Part shown: positions 57,044-64,000 of the stretch, piece after piece | How positions within the stretch are numbered: position 1 is the first letter of the stretch | Layout of the letters: every line of letters starts with the position of its first letter | Assembly (NCBI GenBank): GCA_023388055.1 | Contig: JAEWGW010000025.1 | Location: 682,001 to 746,000 of the forward strand | DNA length: 64,000 nucleotides | Reading direction: 5' to 3' | Origin: Bacillota bacterium | GTDB taxonomy: Bacteria > Bacillota > Bacilli > Paenibacillales > NBRC-103111 | Notes under the pieces: model-generated | Seen by the model: the letters and a program-made list of their open reading frames with translations, nothing else | Database searches by the model: none | Told to the model about the DNA's origin: nothing | Program-made: the position numbers and the translations under genes

Positions 57044-57346
57044 ATGAATTGTAAAATTTCCCGCAACGCGGCCAAAAAGATTCTCGAGGAATTGGAGAAG
57101 GAAGAAAATAAAGAGCTGAAGCTGAGGGTGTTCGTCACTCATAAGCACGGGGATCATGCCCACTACGGCATGGATCTGGATACACCTAAGGAAAACGATG
57201 CGGTCATTGAGACCGATAAGGGATTTACAGTGCTTCTGGATAAAAGTGAGCCCCTTCTGGACGGGATCCGCGTCGATTATTTCTACGTGCCCCAGGAAGG
57301 CTTCGCCATTACCAATCCTTCTAAAGGAAACACCGGGGATCACTAA
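57044..57346 (+). CDS. HesB/IscA-like protein without cluster cysteines
   Basis: 100 residues from the ATG at 57044 (GAAGGAG nine bases before). KISRNAAKKILEELEKEENKELKLRVFVTHKHGDHAHYGM follows the HesB fold, but the three conserved cysteines of A-type carriers are absent, as in the YneR group. Function unknown. Its stop overlaps the next start (TAATG). Confidence 0.85.
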   Translation: MNCKISRNAAKKILEELEKEENKELKLRVFVTHKHGDHAHYGMDLDTPKENDAVIETDKGFTVLLDKSEPLLDGIRVDYFYVPQEGFAITNPSKGNTGDH

Positions 57347-57570
57347 TGTCCAAGAACAACATCCAAATCTGCGACAAATGCAAGCATACCCGGGTCAAAA
57401 CCCTTCTTCCCAAGCTGCAGAAGCTGTCGCCGGACGCGGATATTAAGGTGGGCTGCAAATCCTATTGCGGCCCCTGCTCCCGCAGCGCCTTTATATTCGT
57501 CAACGGGCGGTATGTGACCGGTTCAACCGAGGATGAAGCCGTCGAGAAGGCCAAGAAATTTATTAAATAG
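57346..57570 (+). CDS. DUF1450 protein, YuzB-like
   Basis: 74 residues. C-x2-C near the start (ICDKCKHT) and C-x3-C-x2-C (GCKSYCGPCSRS), then a strand-helix end. Thioredoxin-like/ferredoxin-like fold possible. Translationally coupled to the HesB-like gene. Confidence 0.87.
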   Translation: MSKNNIQICDKCKHTRVKTLLPKLQKLSPDADIKVGCKSYCGPCSRSAFIFVNGRYVTGSTEDEAVEKAKKFIK

Positions 57571-57589
57571 TACAAATACTCCAGAACAG

Positions 57590-57649
57590 AACACACCAGA
57601 AGCGAAACACACCAGAAGCGAAGCACACCAGAAGTGAAACACACACCCA
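57590..57649. repeat. 16-base tandem repeat, about 3.5 units
   Basis: Units AACACACCAGAAGCGA at 57590 and 57606, a variant at 57622 and a partial one at 57638, right behind the YuzB gene. Confidence 0.85.
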
Positions 57650-57827
57650 AAAAGTCTTTGTCACCCGCCCAACAGGCGCGGCTGGCAGGGGCTTTTTTAT
57701 CTATCGGAAGAATGGGCGGGAGCCAAACCGGATGTCTGGTTCGGAAGGCGCGCAGCGTTTTCTGATGGCAATCGACGGCGATAGGCTGAGTTCAGCGGCA
57801 TTTCCCTGGCCCAGCAGCCGCCTTGCG

Positions 57828-58062
57828 TTAACGGAACTGTACGACGCTTAGAGGCTGGAATCCGGTGACTTGGCGCTCTAACGGAACTATGAGGCTCTTA
57901 GGGGCAGGAATCCGTCGCTTTGGTGCGCTAACGGAACTGAGAGACTCTTAGCTGGCTTGGCGGGGCCGAATGAGGGGGAAAATGTGCGCTAAGAGGCGTA
58001 GAGTTCCGTTAAAAATCAAATTGGACCCTTTTCAGCGGCTAAGAGCTTCTGAGTTCCGTTAG
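57828..58062. repeat. Symmetric repeat array C (3 direct + 2 inverted copies)
   Basis: 24-base units of type CTAACGGAACT...CTTAG: direct at 57828, 57878, 57928; inverted at 57989, 58039. Starts are 50, 50, 61 and 50 bases apart. It lies in the ~780-base gap between the YuzB gene and the Fur-regulated operon. The part 57650-57827 has a possible weak terminator with six T near 57691, and 58063-58250 shows nothing that I can name. Confidence 0.92.
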
Positions 58063-58256
58063 CGGTTGGAGGGGGTGGGGGCAAGGCGTTAGTGTTTGAT
58101 GGGGGGCTGGTTAGGACGGCCGAGCAAGGGCTTCAACGGTAATCGGCAGCATTCAGAGTCAATCAGGGTGAACCACCGTGGATCGGCAGCAATCGGCGCC
58201 AATCCGTCTCCTTGATGTGCGCAGCTGGATTTTTTGAGCCTGCGGACATCTTTTTA

Positions 58257-58315
58257 TTGACACGGGAGAGTGATAGGCATTATCATTTGATTTGTTTAAA
58301 TGATAATAATTATCA
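58257..58315 (+). promoter_or_regulatory. Fur-regulated promoter
   Basis: TTGACA (58257-58262), 18 bases, TATCAT (58281-58286). Fur boxes: TGATAGGCATTATCA (58271-58285) over the -10 and the perfect TGATAATAATTATCA (58301-58315) just after the start. It would be repressed by Fur-iron. Confidence 0.95.
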
Positions 58316-58348
58316 ACTATAGAATTGTGGAGCGGAGGTAGGCGATTC

Positions 58349-59137
58349 ATGCAATCCATCGAGCTGTCTACGTACGAGACGATGTTTGGCGTGACGGACA
58401 GACGTGCGGACAAGCCGTTCTTCATGCTGGAGCTGGCAGGTCTGGCATCCACGGTAGGGGCTGAGGAGTTTGTGGAGGTTTATGGCCCCCGGATCAAAGC
58501 GAAAAGCCCGGATGTGTGCGCTACCTATTTTGCCTCGTGGCTTGGCCGGTTGGGGGCGGCCATGGCCTATGCCATGTGGCATGACCGTCAGGATCTGCGG
58601 CTGACGCCAGAAGGTGTGTTTCTCCAGATGGAGGAAGCCGCCTACGGGGCATCCATGTCGTTCCGGCTGGTTTGTCCAGACCCTGTAGCACTCTCCGCCG
58701 AAGCGGATGAGGAGCAGATGCTGCAAGGGCTTGCCGCTTTTTATCGCCAAAACCTCCGCCCTGTGGTAGATGCCGTTGCGGCTGCGGGAGGGGTATCGCC
58801 TGGCGCCATCTGGGCCTTGATGGGCTCTGGGCTCCATTACATTCTGGACAAGTGGCGTTCCGAGGAGACAGACCCGGTGCTGCAGGCCAGACTGGAGACG
58901 GTTGCGGATATTCTCATCAACCGGCTGCCGCCGGAGGTGTTCGGGCGCCCAAGCAACCCGTTCCAAATTAAATTCCGGCTGACCCGCAATCTCAAGGGGG
59001 ATGGCCAAGTCAGGCTGAAGGCCTCCTGCTGTCTCGCCTACAAGACCGATACAGGACACGGCTATTGCTTTGCCTGTCCGAAAATTAGTGAAGAGGAGCG
59101 GGAGAAGAGACGTGCTGCCGCTGCCAATCATGCATAA
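58349..59137 (+). CDS. fhuF: FhuF-like ferric-siderophore reductase
   Basis: 262 residues from the ATG at 58349 (GGAGG). The C-terminal [2Fe-2S] site has the FhuF pattern C-C-x10-C-x2-C in SCCLAYKTDTGHGYCFACPK. It releases iron from siderophores in the cytoplasm. First gene of the Fur operon. Confidence 0.92.
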   Translation: MQSIELSTYETMFGVTDRRADKPFFMLELAGLASTVGAEEFVEVYGPRIKAKSPDVCATYFASWLGRLGAAMAYAMWHDRQDLRLTPEGVFLQMEEAAYGASMSFRLVCPDPVALSAEADEEQMLQGLAAFYRQNLRPVVDAVAAAGGVSPGAIWALMGSGLHYILDKWRSEETDPVLQARLETVADILINRLPPEVFGRPSNPFQIKFRLTRNLKGDGQVRLKASCCLAYKTDTGHGYCFACPKISEEEREKRRAAAANHA

Positions 59138-59206
59138 CTAACCACTCATGCTGCAGTTTACTGCCGTGCTGAAGTACGGGGTTACATATAAAGGGAGGAA
59201 TCATTC

Positions 59207-60235
59207 ATGTCTATTTTACTGAAAAAACAAGGGATGCTGCTGTCGGCAATATTGTCGTTTGCGCTTCTGGCAGCCTGCGGCACATCCAACAACGCTTCAC
59301 CGGAGCAAACGGGCTCTGCCTCCGGGCAATCTCCGTCTCCGGCTGCCTCTGCTGCCGCACCTGCCACCAAAACCGTCACACACGCCATGGGCAGCACGGA
59401 TATCACCGGCACACCCAAGCGCATTGTGGTGCTGGAATGGACCTATGCGGAGGATTTGATCGCGCTGGGCATCCAGCCTGTAGGCGCAGCGGATACGGCG
59501 GGGTACAAGAAGTGGATTACCTCCAATGCAGCGTTGGGTAGTGAGGTTGTGGATGTGGGCACCCGTCAGGAACCGAACCTGGAGTCTATCGCCGCATTAA
59601 AGCCCGATCTGATCATCGCGGCTCAATTCCGGGTCACAGGAAGCTACGACAAGCTGAAGCAGATCGCGCCTACATTGGCATTTAATTCCTACCCGGCGGA
59701 AGGAACCATGGACCAATACACGGAGATGGAGAATACCTTCAAAACCATCGCCGATTTGACGGGCAAATCCTCGGAGGCGGAAAAGGTGCTGCAGGGCCTC
59801 AACCAGGCGTATGACGCCGCCAAAACCAAGCTGAAGGCCGCCGGCAAGGAAGGGCGGGAGTTTGCCCTGGCCCAAGCCTATTCCAATCAAAATGCAGCGG
59901 TGCTGCGGATTTTTACGGATAATTCCACGGCGGTGAAAATTCTGGAGCGTATCGGGCTGAAAAATGCCTACCATGCGCCGAAGTTCGAAATGTACGGGTA
60001 CACGCAAACCTCTGTTGAAGCGCTGCTGCCGCTGGAGAAGGCGGATTTCCTGTACGTGGTGCAGAAGGAGGACAACGTCTTCGAGAAGCAGCTGAAGGAC
60101 AATGCGGCGTGGAAGGGATTATCCTTCGTCAAGGAAAACCGGACCTATGGCCTCGACCCGGCTACCTGGCTGTTTGGCGGTCCCCTGTCCGCCAAGGCGT
60201 TTGTTGAACAGACTGCGGATCTGTTGGCCAAATGA
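59207..60235 (+). CDS. Iron-siderophore ABC transporter substrate-binding lipoprotein
   Basis: 342 residues. Lipobox LLAAC (cysteine 24), a Ser/Ala/Pro linker, then a FhuD/FecB-type fold with RIVVLEWTYAEDLIALGIQPVG and NLESIAALKPDLIIAAQF. Binds ferric siderophore outside the membrane and hands it to the permease whose start overlaps its stop. The siderophore is not known; hydroxamate or citrate types are possible. Confidence 0.95.
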   Translation: MSILLKKQGMLLSAILSFALLAACGTSNNASPEQTGSASGQSPSPAASAAAPATKTVTHAMGSTDITGTPKRIVVLEWTYAEDLIALGIQPVGAADTAGYKKWITSNAALGSEVVDVGTRQEPNLESIAALKPDLIIAAQFRVTGSYDKLKQIAPTLAFNSYPAEGTMDQYTEMENTFKTIADLTGKSSEAEKVLQGLNQAYDAAKTKLKAAGKEGREFALAQAYSNQNAAVLRIFTDNSTAVKILERIGLKNAYHAPKFEMYGYTQTSVEALLPLEKADFLYVVQKEDNVFEKQLKDNAAWKGLSFVKENRTYGLDPATWLFGGPLSAKAFVEQTADLLAK

Positions 60236-62385
60236 TGGAGCGGAGCCCATCCTTCCGCAGACCGGCGGCGGTTATTGCCGCCGGTTTTTTGCTGCTGGCG
60301 GCCTGCATGCTCGCCGGACTGGGCCAGGGCCAGGCCGGCATCGGCTTCAGCCAGGCCATAAGGGCTTTGCTCCACACCGCCGAAGGGGGCGTGGCGGAGG
60401 GGCTGGTCCGCGGCGTGCGTCTGCCGCGGGCAGTAATAGGCGCGCTGGCAGGCAGTGCCCTGGCGGTGGCCGGGGTGCTGCTGCAGACGGTGACGCGCAA
60501 TGCGCTGGCTTCCGCCGGCACCATGGGAATCAATGCCGGCGCGTTTTTTGTGGTGGTGGCGGGAACGGTATTTTTTCCGTCGATGGCGCAGCTGGCGCCC
60601 CTTCCTCTGGCGTTCGCCGGAGGCTGCATGGCGGCGGTGCTCTCGTATCTTCTGGCCGGGGGCAGGAAAAGCACCCCAGTCCGGATGGCGCTATCCGGCA
60701 TGATCGTCACGCTGGTGATCTCCTCCTTCACGGGTATGCTCCAGCTGCTGTTCGAGAATGAAACCGGCGGCCTGTTTGTGTGGGGCTCCGGTCTGCTCCA
60801 GCAAAATGACTGGAGCGGCGTCCGGTACGCCTGGTCCTGGATTGTGGCGGGACTGCTGGCGGCGTGGATATGCTCCCGAAAGCTGGATGTGATGAATCTG
60901 GGGGAAGAAACCGCCCGTTCCTTGGGCCAGCATGTGGGACTGGTGCGCGGTGCGGCTTTGGCCTTGGCCGTGCTGCTGGCGGCTGTCACAGTCAGTGTGG
61001 TGGGGCCTATCGGCTTCATCGGCCTCATGGCGCCGCATTTGGTCCGGCTCCTGGGGCTGAAGCGGCATGGTCTCCTGCTGCCTGCCGCGGCCGTATGGGG
61101 AGCGACCCTACTCACAGCCGCGGATCTGGTGTCCCGTTTGTTTATCAGCACTTTGGGCGAGCTTCCTGCGGGGGCAGTTACGGCGGCGCTGGGGGCGCCC
61201 TGCCTGATCGCCCTGGCTCTCAGGGAAACCCGGGGCAAGGGCGCTGCCGAAGGGCAGGCAGGCATAAGCGCCGGCGGTGCCAGATGGCAACTGCCCCTTG
61301 CCGCCTGGCTGGCGGGCAAGGCATCGCGCAGGGAGGAGGCGCTCCACCCGGGCGGAGCCTACATACTCCGCTCCCGGCTGGAAGCGGCCTATTCCTTCCG
61401 CCTCTGGGTGCTGCTGGCGGCGCTGCTGCTGGCGGCCTCCCTGGTGGCCGGGATCGTATTCGGCGCCGTCCGGGTTCCACCCGCAGAGGTGCTGCAGGTA
61501 CTGGGCGGGAGCGGGGGCGGGGAGAGCCTGTCCCGCCACATTGTGCTCCAGCTGCGGCTGCCCCGCGAGCTGGCAGCGGCAGCGGCGGGTGCGCTCCTGG
61601 CCGCCTCGGGAGCTCTGCTCCAAGGCGCCGTGCGCAACCCGCTGGCCGACCCGTCCGTGGTCGGCATCACCTCGGGAGCAGGCGCCGGGGCGCTCCTGCT
61701 CCTCACGCTGTGGCCGGCGGCAGCCGGGGCGGCGCTGCCGCTGGCATCCGCGGCCGGAGCCTTCGCCGCGGCGGCTCTCGTCTGCGGCTTCGCGTACCGG
61801 AGCGGCCTGGCGCCCACCGTGCTGACACTGGTGGGTATCGCCGTCTCCGCCGCAGGCGCAGCGCTGGTGCAGCTTTTGGTCATCCGCTCCGCTATGGGAG
61901 CGGCTCCGGCCTTGGCCTGGCTGGCGGGCAGCACCTACGCCCGGGGCTGGGATGCCTTCGCCGGGCTGGGCGCGGGCGCCGCTCTGATCCTGCCGGCGGC
62001 CTGGCTGTTGGGCCGCCGCTGGGACCTGCTGGCCTTCGGCGACTCCGTCGCAACAGGCCTCGGCCTCAAGCTGCGCCAGACGCGGCTGCTGGCCGCGGCG
62101 CTGGGGGTAGCAGCTGCCGCGGTGGCGGTGGCCTATGTAGGCACCGTCGGCTTCATCGGCCTGCTGGCCCCCCATGCCGCCCGGCTGGCCGCGGGGCAGA
62201 ACCAGCGTCGGCTGCTTGTGCTGGCGCCCCTCCTAGGCGCCGTGTTCCTGGTCCTCGCCGACCTCATCGGCAAAACCATAATCGCCCCGAAGGAAATTCC
62301 CTCGGGGCTGGTCACAGCGCTGGTCGGCACGCCGTATCTTCTGTTCCTGCTATGGAAAAGCGCCGGCACAAGGCGCGGCGCTTAG
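60232..62385 (+). CDS. FecCD-type permease, two domains fused (FhuB-like)
   Basis: 717 residues, equal to two FecCD units in one chain, each with ~9-10 membrane helices and each with the coupling region (VGPIGFIGLMAPHLVRL in the first half, VGTVGFIGLLAPHAARL in the second). Like E. coli FhuB. The second half is extremely GC-rich. ATG overlaps the binding-protein stop. No ATPase follows, so a shared FhuC-type ATPase elsewhere must power it. Confidence 0.95.
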   Translation: MMERSPSFRRPAAVIAAGFLLLAACMLAGLGQGQAGIGFSQAIRALLHTAEGGVAEGLVRGVRLPRAVIGALAGSALAVAGVLLQTVTRNALASAGTMGINAGAFFVVVAGTVFFPSMAQLAPLPLAFAGGCMAAVLSYLLAGGRKSTPVRMALSGMIVTLVISSFTGMLQLLFENETGGLFVWGSGLLQQNDWSGVRYAWSWIVAGLLAAWICSRKLDVMNLGEETARSLGQHVGLVRGAALALAVLLAAVTVSVVGPIGFIGLMAPHLVRLLGLKRHGLLLPAAAVWGATLLTAADLVSRLFISTLGELPAGAVTAALGAPCLIALALRETRGKGAAEGQAGISAGGARWQLPLAAWLAGKASRREEALHPGGAYILRSRLEAAYSFRLWVLLAALLLAASLVAGIVFGAVRVPPAEVLQVLGGSGGGESLSRHIVLQLRLPRELAAAAAGALLAASGALLQGAVRNPLADPSVVGITSGAGAGALLLLTLWPAAAGAALPLASAAGAFAAAALVCGFAYRSGLAPTVLTLVGIAVSAAGAALVQLLVIRSAMGAAPALAWLAGSTYARGWDAFAGLGAGAALILPAAWLLGRRWDLLAFGDSVATGLGLKLRQTRLLAAALGVAAAAVAVAYVGTVGFIGLLAPHAARLAAGQNQRRLLVLAPLLGAVFLVLADLIGKTIIAPKEIPSGLVTALVGTPYLLFLLWKSAGTRRGA

Positions 62386-62391
62386 CTCCTT

Positions 62392-63285
62392 TTACACATA
62401 ACAATGCTCTTCCTCATCCTCATGGTGCGGCTCGATATGGACATGGGCATTAAAGATCCGGTGCTCCTCCAGCATCCTCCGCTCTATTTCATCGGAGATA
62501 TCATGGCTTTGAGCTACGCTTAATTGGGGGTTCACCAGCACCACCATATCCACCATCACGTTGCTGCCGAGGAACCGGGCTTTGATATCCTTGATATCCA
62601 GCACCCCCGGTGTGGAGGCGGCGGTCTGGCGGTAGGAGTCCAGCTCGTTCTCATCGAAGCCGTCTGTCAGGTTATAGGCGGCCGTTTTGAAAATCTCCAC
62701 AGCCGTTTTGGCAATCATCACGCCGACCACCAGGGCCGCTACCGGGTCCAGCCACGGCAGTCCCAGATGGGAGCCGGCTACACCCACCACAACCCCCAAG
62801 CTGACCATAGCATCCGACAGATTGTCCTTGGCTGCTGCCATCAACGACTCGCTGCCCGACCGGGCGGCGAGCTTTTTGTTGTATGAATAAACGCCGTACA
62901 TCACGGCGGCTGAGGCCAATGCGGTCCAGGAGGCCCAAATATCCGGGGTTTCGTAAGTGCCTGCCATCAGATTCTGTCCGGCCTGCACCAAAACCTGCAA
63001 GGCCACAGTAATCATAATGAAGGAGGCAACCAGTGAGCTGATGGATTCCGCCCGGAAGTGGCCGTATGTATGATCCTGATCCGGGGGCTTGCGGGAAATC
63101 TTCAGACCGATCAGCACAGCCAGCGACAGGATGATGTCGGTGGCATTGTTGAAGCCATCCGCCGTCAGCGCCTTGGACCCGCTCCAATATCCGATAGCCG
63201 TTTTGATGACGGACAGCATGATATAGGCGACTATGCTGACCCACGCGCCCTTTTCACTTTCTTTTAGCTTTTCATAGGTTTCCAA
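62392..63285 (-). CDS. Cation diffusion facilitator transporter
   Basis: 297 residues from TTG 63285, chosen for GGAGGTCACAGTT before it. Six membrane helices; metal-site residues in the second and fifth helices (ADGFNNATDIILS; AKDNLSDAMVSLG) as D/N-x3-D variants; C-terminal cytoplasmic domain and a histidine-rich tail (HVHIEPHHEDEEEH). Note the first site is N-x3-D, which in the family suggests Mn or Fe rather than Zn; this is inference. Convergent to the siderophore permease with six bases between. Confidence 0.93.
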   Translation of the reverse strand: METYEKLKESEKGAWVSIVAYIMLSVIKTAIGYWSGSKALTADGFNNATDIILSLAVLIGLKISRKPPDQDHTYGHFRAESISSLVASFIMITVALQVLVQAGQNLMAGTYETPDIWASWTALASAAVMYGVYSYNKKLAARSGSESLMAAAKDNLSDAMVSLGVVVGVAGSHLGLPWLDPVAALVVGVMIAKTAVEIFKTAAYNLTDGFDENELDSYRQTAASTPGVLDIKDIKARFLGSNVMVDMVVLVNPQLSVAQSHDISDEIERRMLEEHRIFNAHVHIEPHHEDEEEHCYV

Positions 63286-63498
63286 AACTGTGACCTCCAA
63301 GCTGAACAATGGAATGCTTTAATCTTACCCGACCAAACTCGTGTGGGTCTAGAGAAACAGTGTTTCCCCCATCGTGAAAGTGTGCACATGGGCAAAACGT
63401 TTTTCGTACGGAAACTTCATAGTAATAATCTGGAAGCGGCTGTTGTATACTAGGATCAGTAGATTTAGAGACTTCGCGATCCTATGGAGGTAACCCAC

Positions 63499-64000
63499 GT
63501 GAACATCCAGCTCTCCGGAAAACGGCCGCAATTGAAGCTTCCCAGCTACCCGGCCTACACGGTTTTTTTGGGCGGAATTGCTATTCTATCATTTTTGATG
63601 ACGGTTTGGCTAGGGTGGATATTAATGTCCAAGCCGGACGGGCTGACAGCCAGAGGCTACCGGAAGCTGCATGCGGATAACGGGGTTGTTCTTCATGCGG
63701 TCAGGGCTTCCCCGGAGAAAATCGGGCTCAAGGCTATCCAAACCAATGTGACAGAGGATCCGGCGGACGGAATAAACGGGGGCTTCTTCTGGGAGGAGCA
63801 ACTGCTGAGCATTGCCGTGACCAATGACCGGCCTGTCAAAGGAGCACCGGGGGATTACGGCTCCGGCTGGTATAACATTGATCGTCCCCGCGGGACACTG
63901 GTGTGGGACGGGGTGACCGGAGGGTTGTCCGTCCAGGTGACGGACCGGGCGGAGGAGCTTGTGGTAACCAACCGCTCCCGGTATTGGGCGCAGGGAGGCG
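63499..64000 (+). CDS. Membrane-anchored NAGPA-like protein (3' end outside window)
   Basis: Partial: starts GTG 63499 behind GGAGGTAACCCAC and runs off the right edge (167 codons seen). One membrane helix at ~22-45 (TVFLGGIAILSFLMTVWLGW) then an extracytoplasmic domain with GINGGFFWEE, the NAGPA motif, followed by YGSGWYN and RYWAQGG. It is the second protein of this family here (see 28122). Confidence 0.78.
   Translation, partial: MNIQLSGKRPQLKLPSYPAYTVFLGGIAILSFLMTVWLGWILMSKPDGLTARGYRKLHADNGVVLHAVRASPEKIGLKAIQTNVTEDPADGINGGFFWEEQLLSIAVTNDRPVKGAPGDYGSGWYNIDRPRGTLVWDGVTGGLSVQVTDRAEELVVTNRSRYWAQGG

Noticed and set aside
57462..57650. Small minus-strand frame over the 16-base repeat
   Set aside because: Low-complexity translation, antisense to the YuzB gene.
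60864..62453. Open frame of 529 codons in another plus frame
   Set aside because: It overlaps the siderophore permease and consists of Gly/Arg/Ala-rich sequence, which is an artefact of very high GC.

Overview
The window looks like chromosomal DNA of a moderately GC-rich member of the Bacillota, most probably Paenibacillaceae. The basis is strong AGGAGG-type ribosome binding sites with frequent GTG and TTG starts, SigA-like TTGACA/TATAAT promoters, many intrinsic terminators, and Bacillus-type genes: CssRS, YtxG/YtxH, YueI, YuzB, BdbC, MurI, MelA, PdaA-like deacetylase and BlaI with an M56 peptidase. I saw no phage, plasmid replication or CRISPR locus. The placement is inference from gene content; no database search was possible.

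Layout. 1-3.2 kb: truncated SPFH gene, AraC/GyrI regulator, a short element with terminal inverted repeats, and a nucleotidyltransferase-like gene. 3.2-11 kb: a purine-flavoured locus with a divergent adenylosuccinate synthase facing a LysR gene, an ECF sigma operon, an IMP dehydrogenase of the Tritrichomonas type in an operon with a phosphoribosyltransferase behind a purine (guanine-type) riboswitch, and a divergent Rieske oxygenase resembling purine-acting enzymes. 11-17 kb: bacteriohemerythrin/CheX, MsrAB, a radical SAM protein, a LiaF-like membrane protein and a paired radical SAM/DNA-metabolism gene couple. 17.3-18.6 kb: three tandem tRNA-Lys(CTT) genes and a small AT-richer islet. 18.6-19.7 kb: a probable group II intron relic and a MerR-GGDEF fusion gene behind a MerR-type promoter. 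20-32 kb: mixed housekeeping and regulatory genes, including thiD, a DUF86 protein, a SufR-like regulator, TetR/flavodoxin, a KDPG-aldolase homologue without its lysine, YtxGH/YueI, an exopolysaccharide glycosidase-like protein, AraC, bdbC and melA. 32-44 kb: DinB, CGNR regulator, deacetylase, murI, BlaI/M56, M14 peptidase, and an acyltransferase-glycosyltransferase-DegV operon. 44-54 kb: CssRS, a secreted coiled-coil protein, MarR/MMPL, GNAT, an AI-2E family permease and HxlR. 53.8-56.9 kb: a TPP-riboswitch operon tenI-thiS-thiG-thiH. 57-62.4 kb: HesB/YuzB genes and a Fur-controlled siderophore uptake operon. The end holds a CDF cation transporter and a truncated NAGPA-like gene.

The most unusual structure is non-coding. 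Three separate intergenic regions (32378-32564, 36236-36420, 57828-58062) carry different 24-base motifs in the same geometry: two or three direct copies 50-51 bases apart, then a 61-base step, then two inverted copies again 50-51 bases apart. This looks like one class of structured repeat. Other leads are the purine locus with apparent second copies of both IMP-branch enzymes, the MerR-GGDEF fusion, and an 82-base promoter module shared by two distant genes (14379-14460 and 40470-40551).
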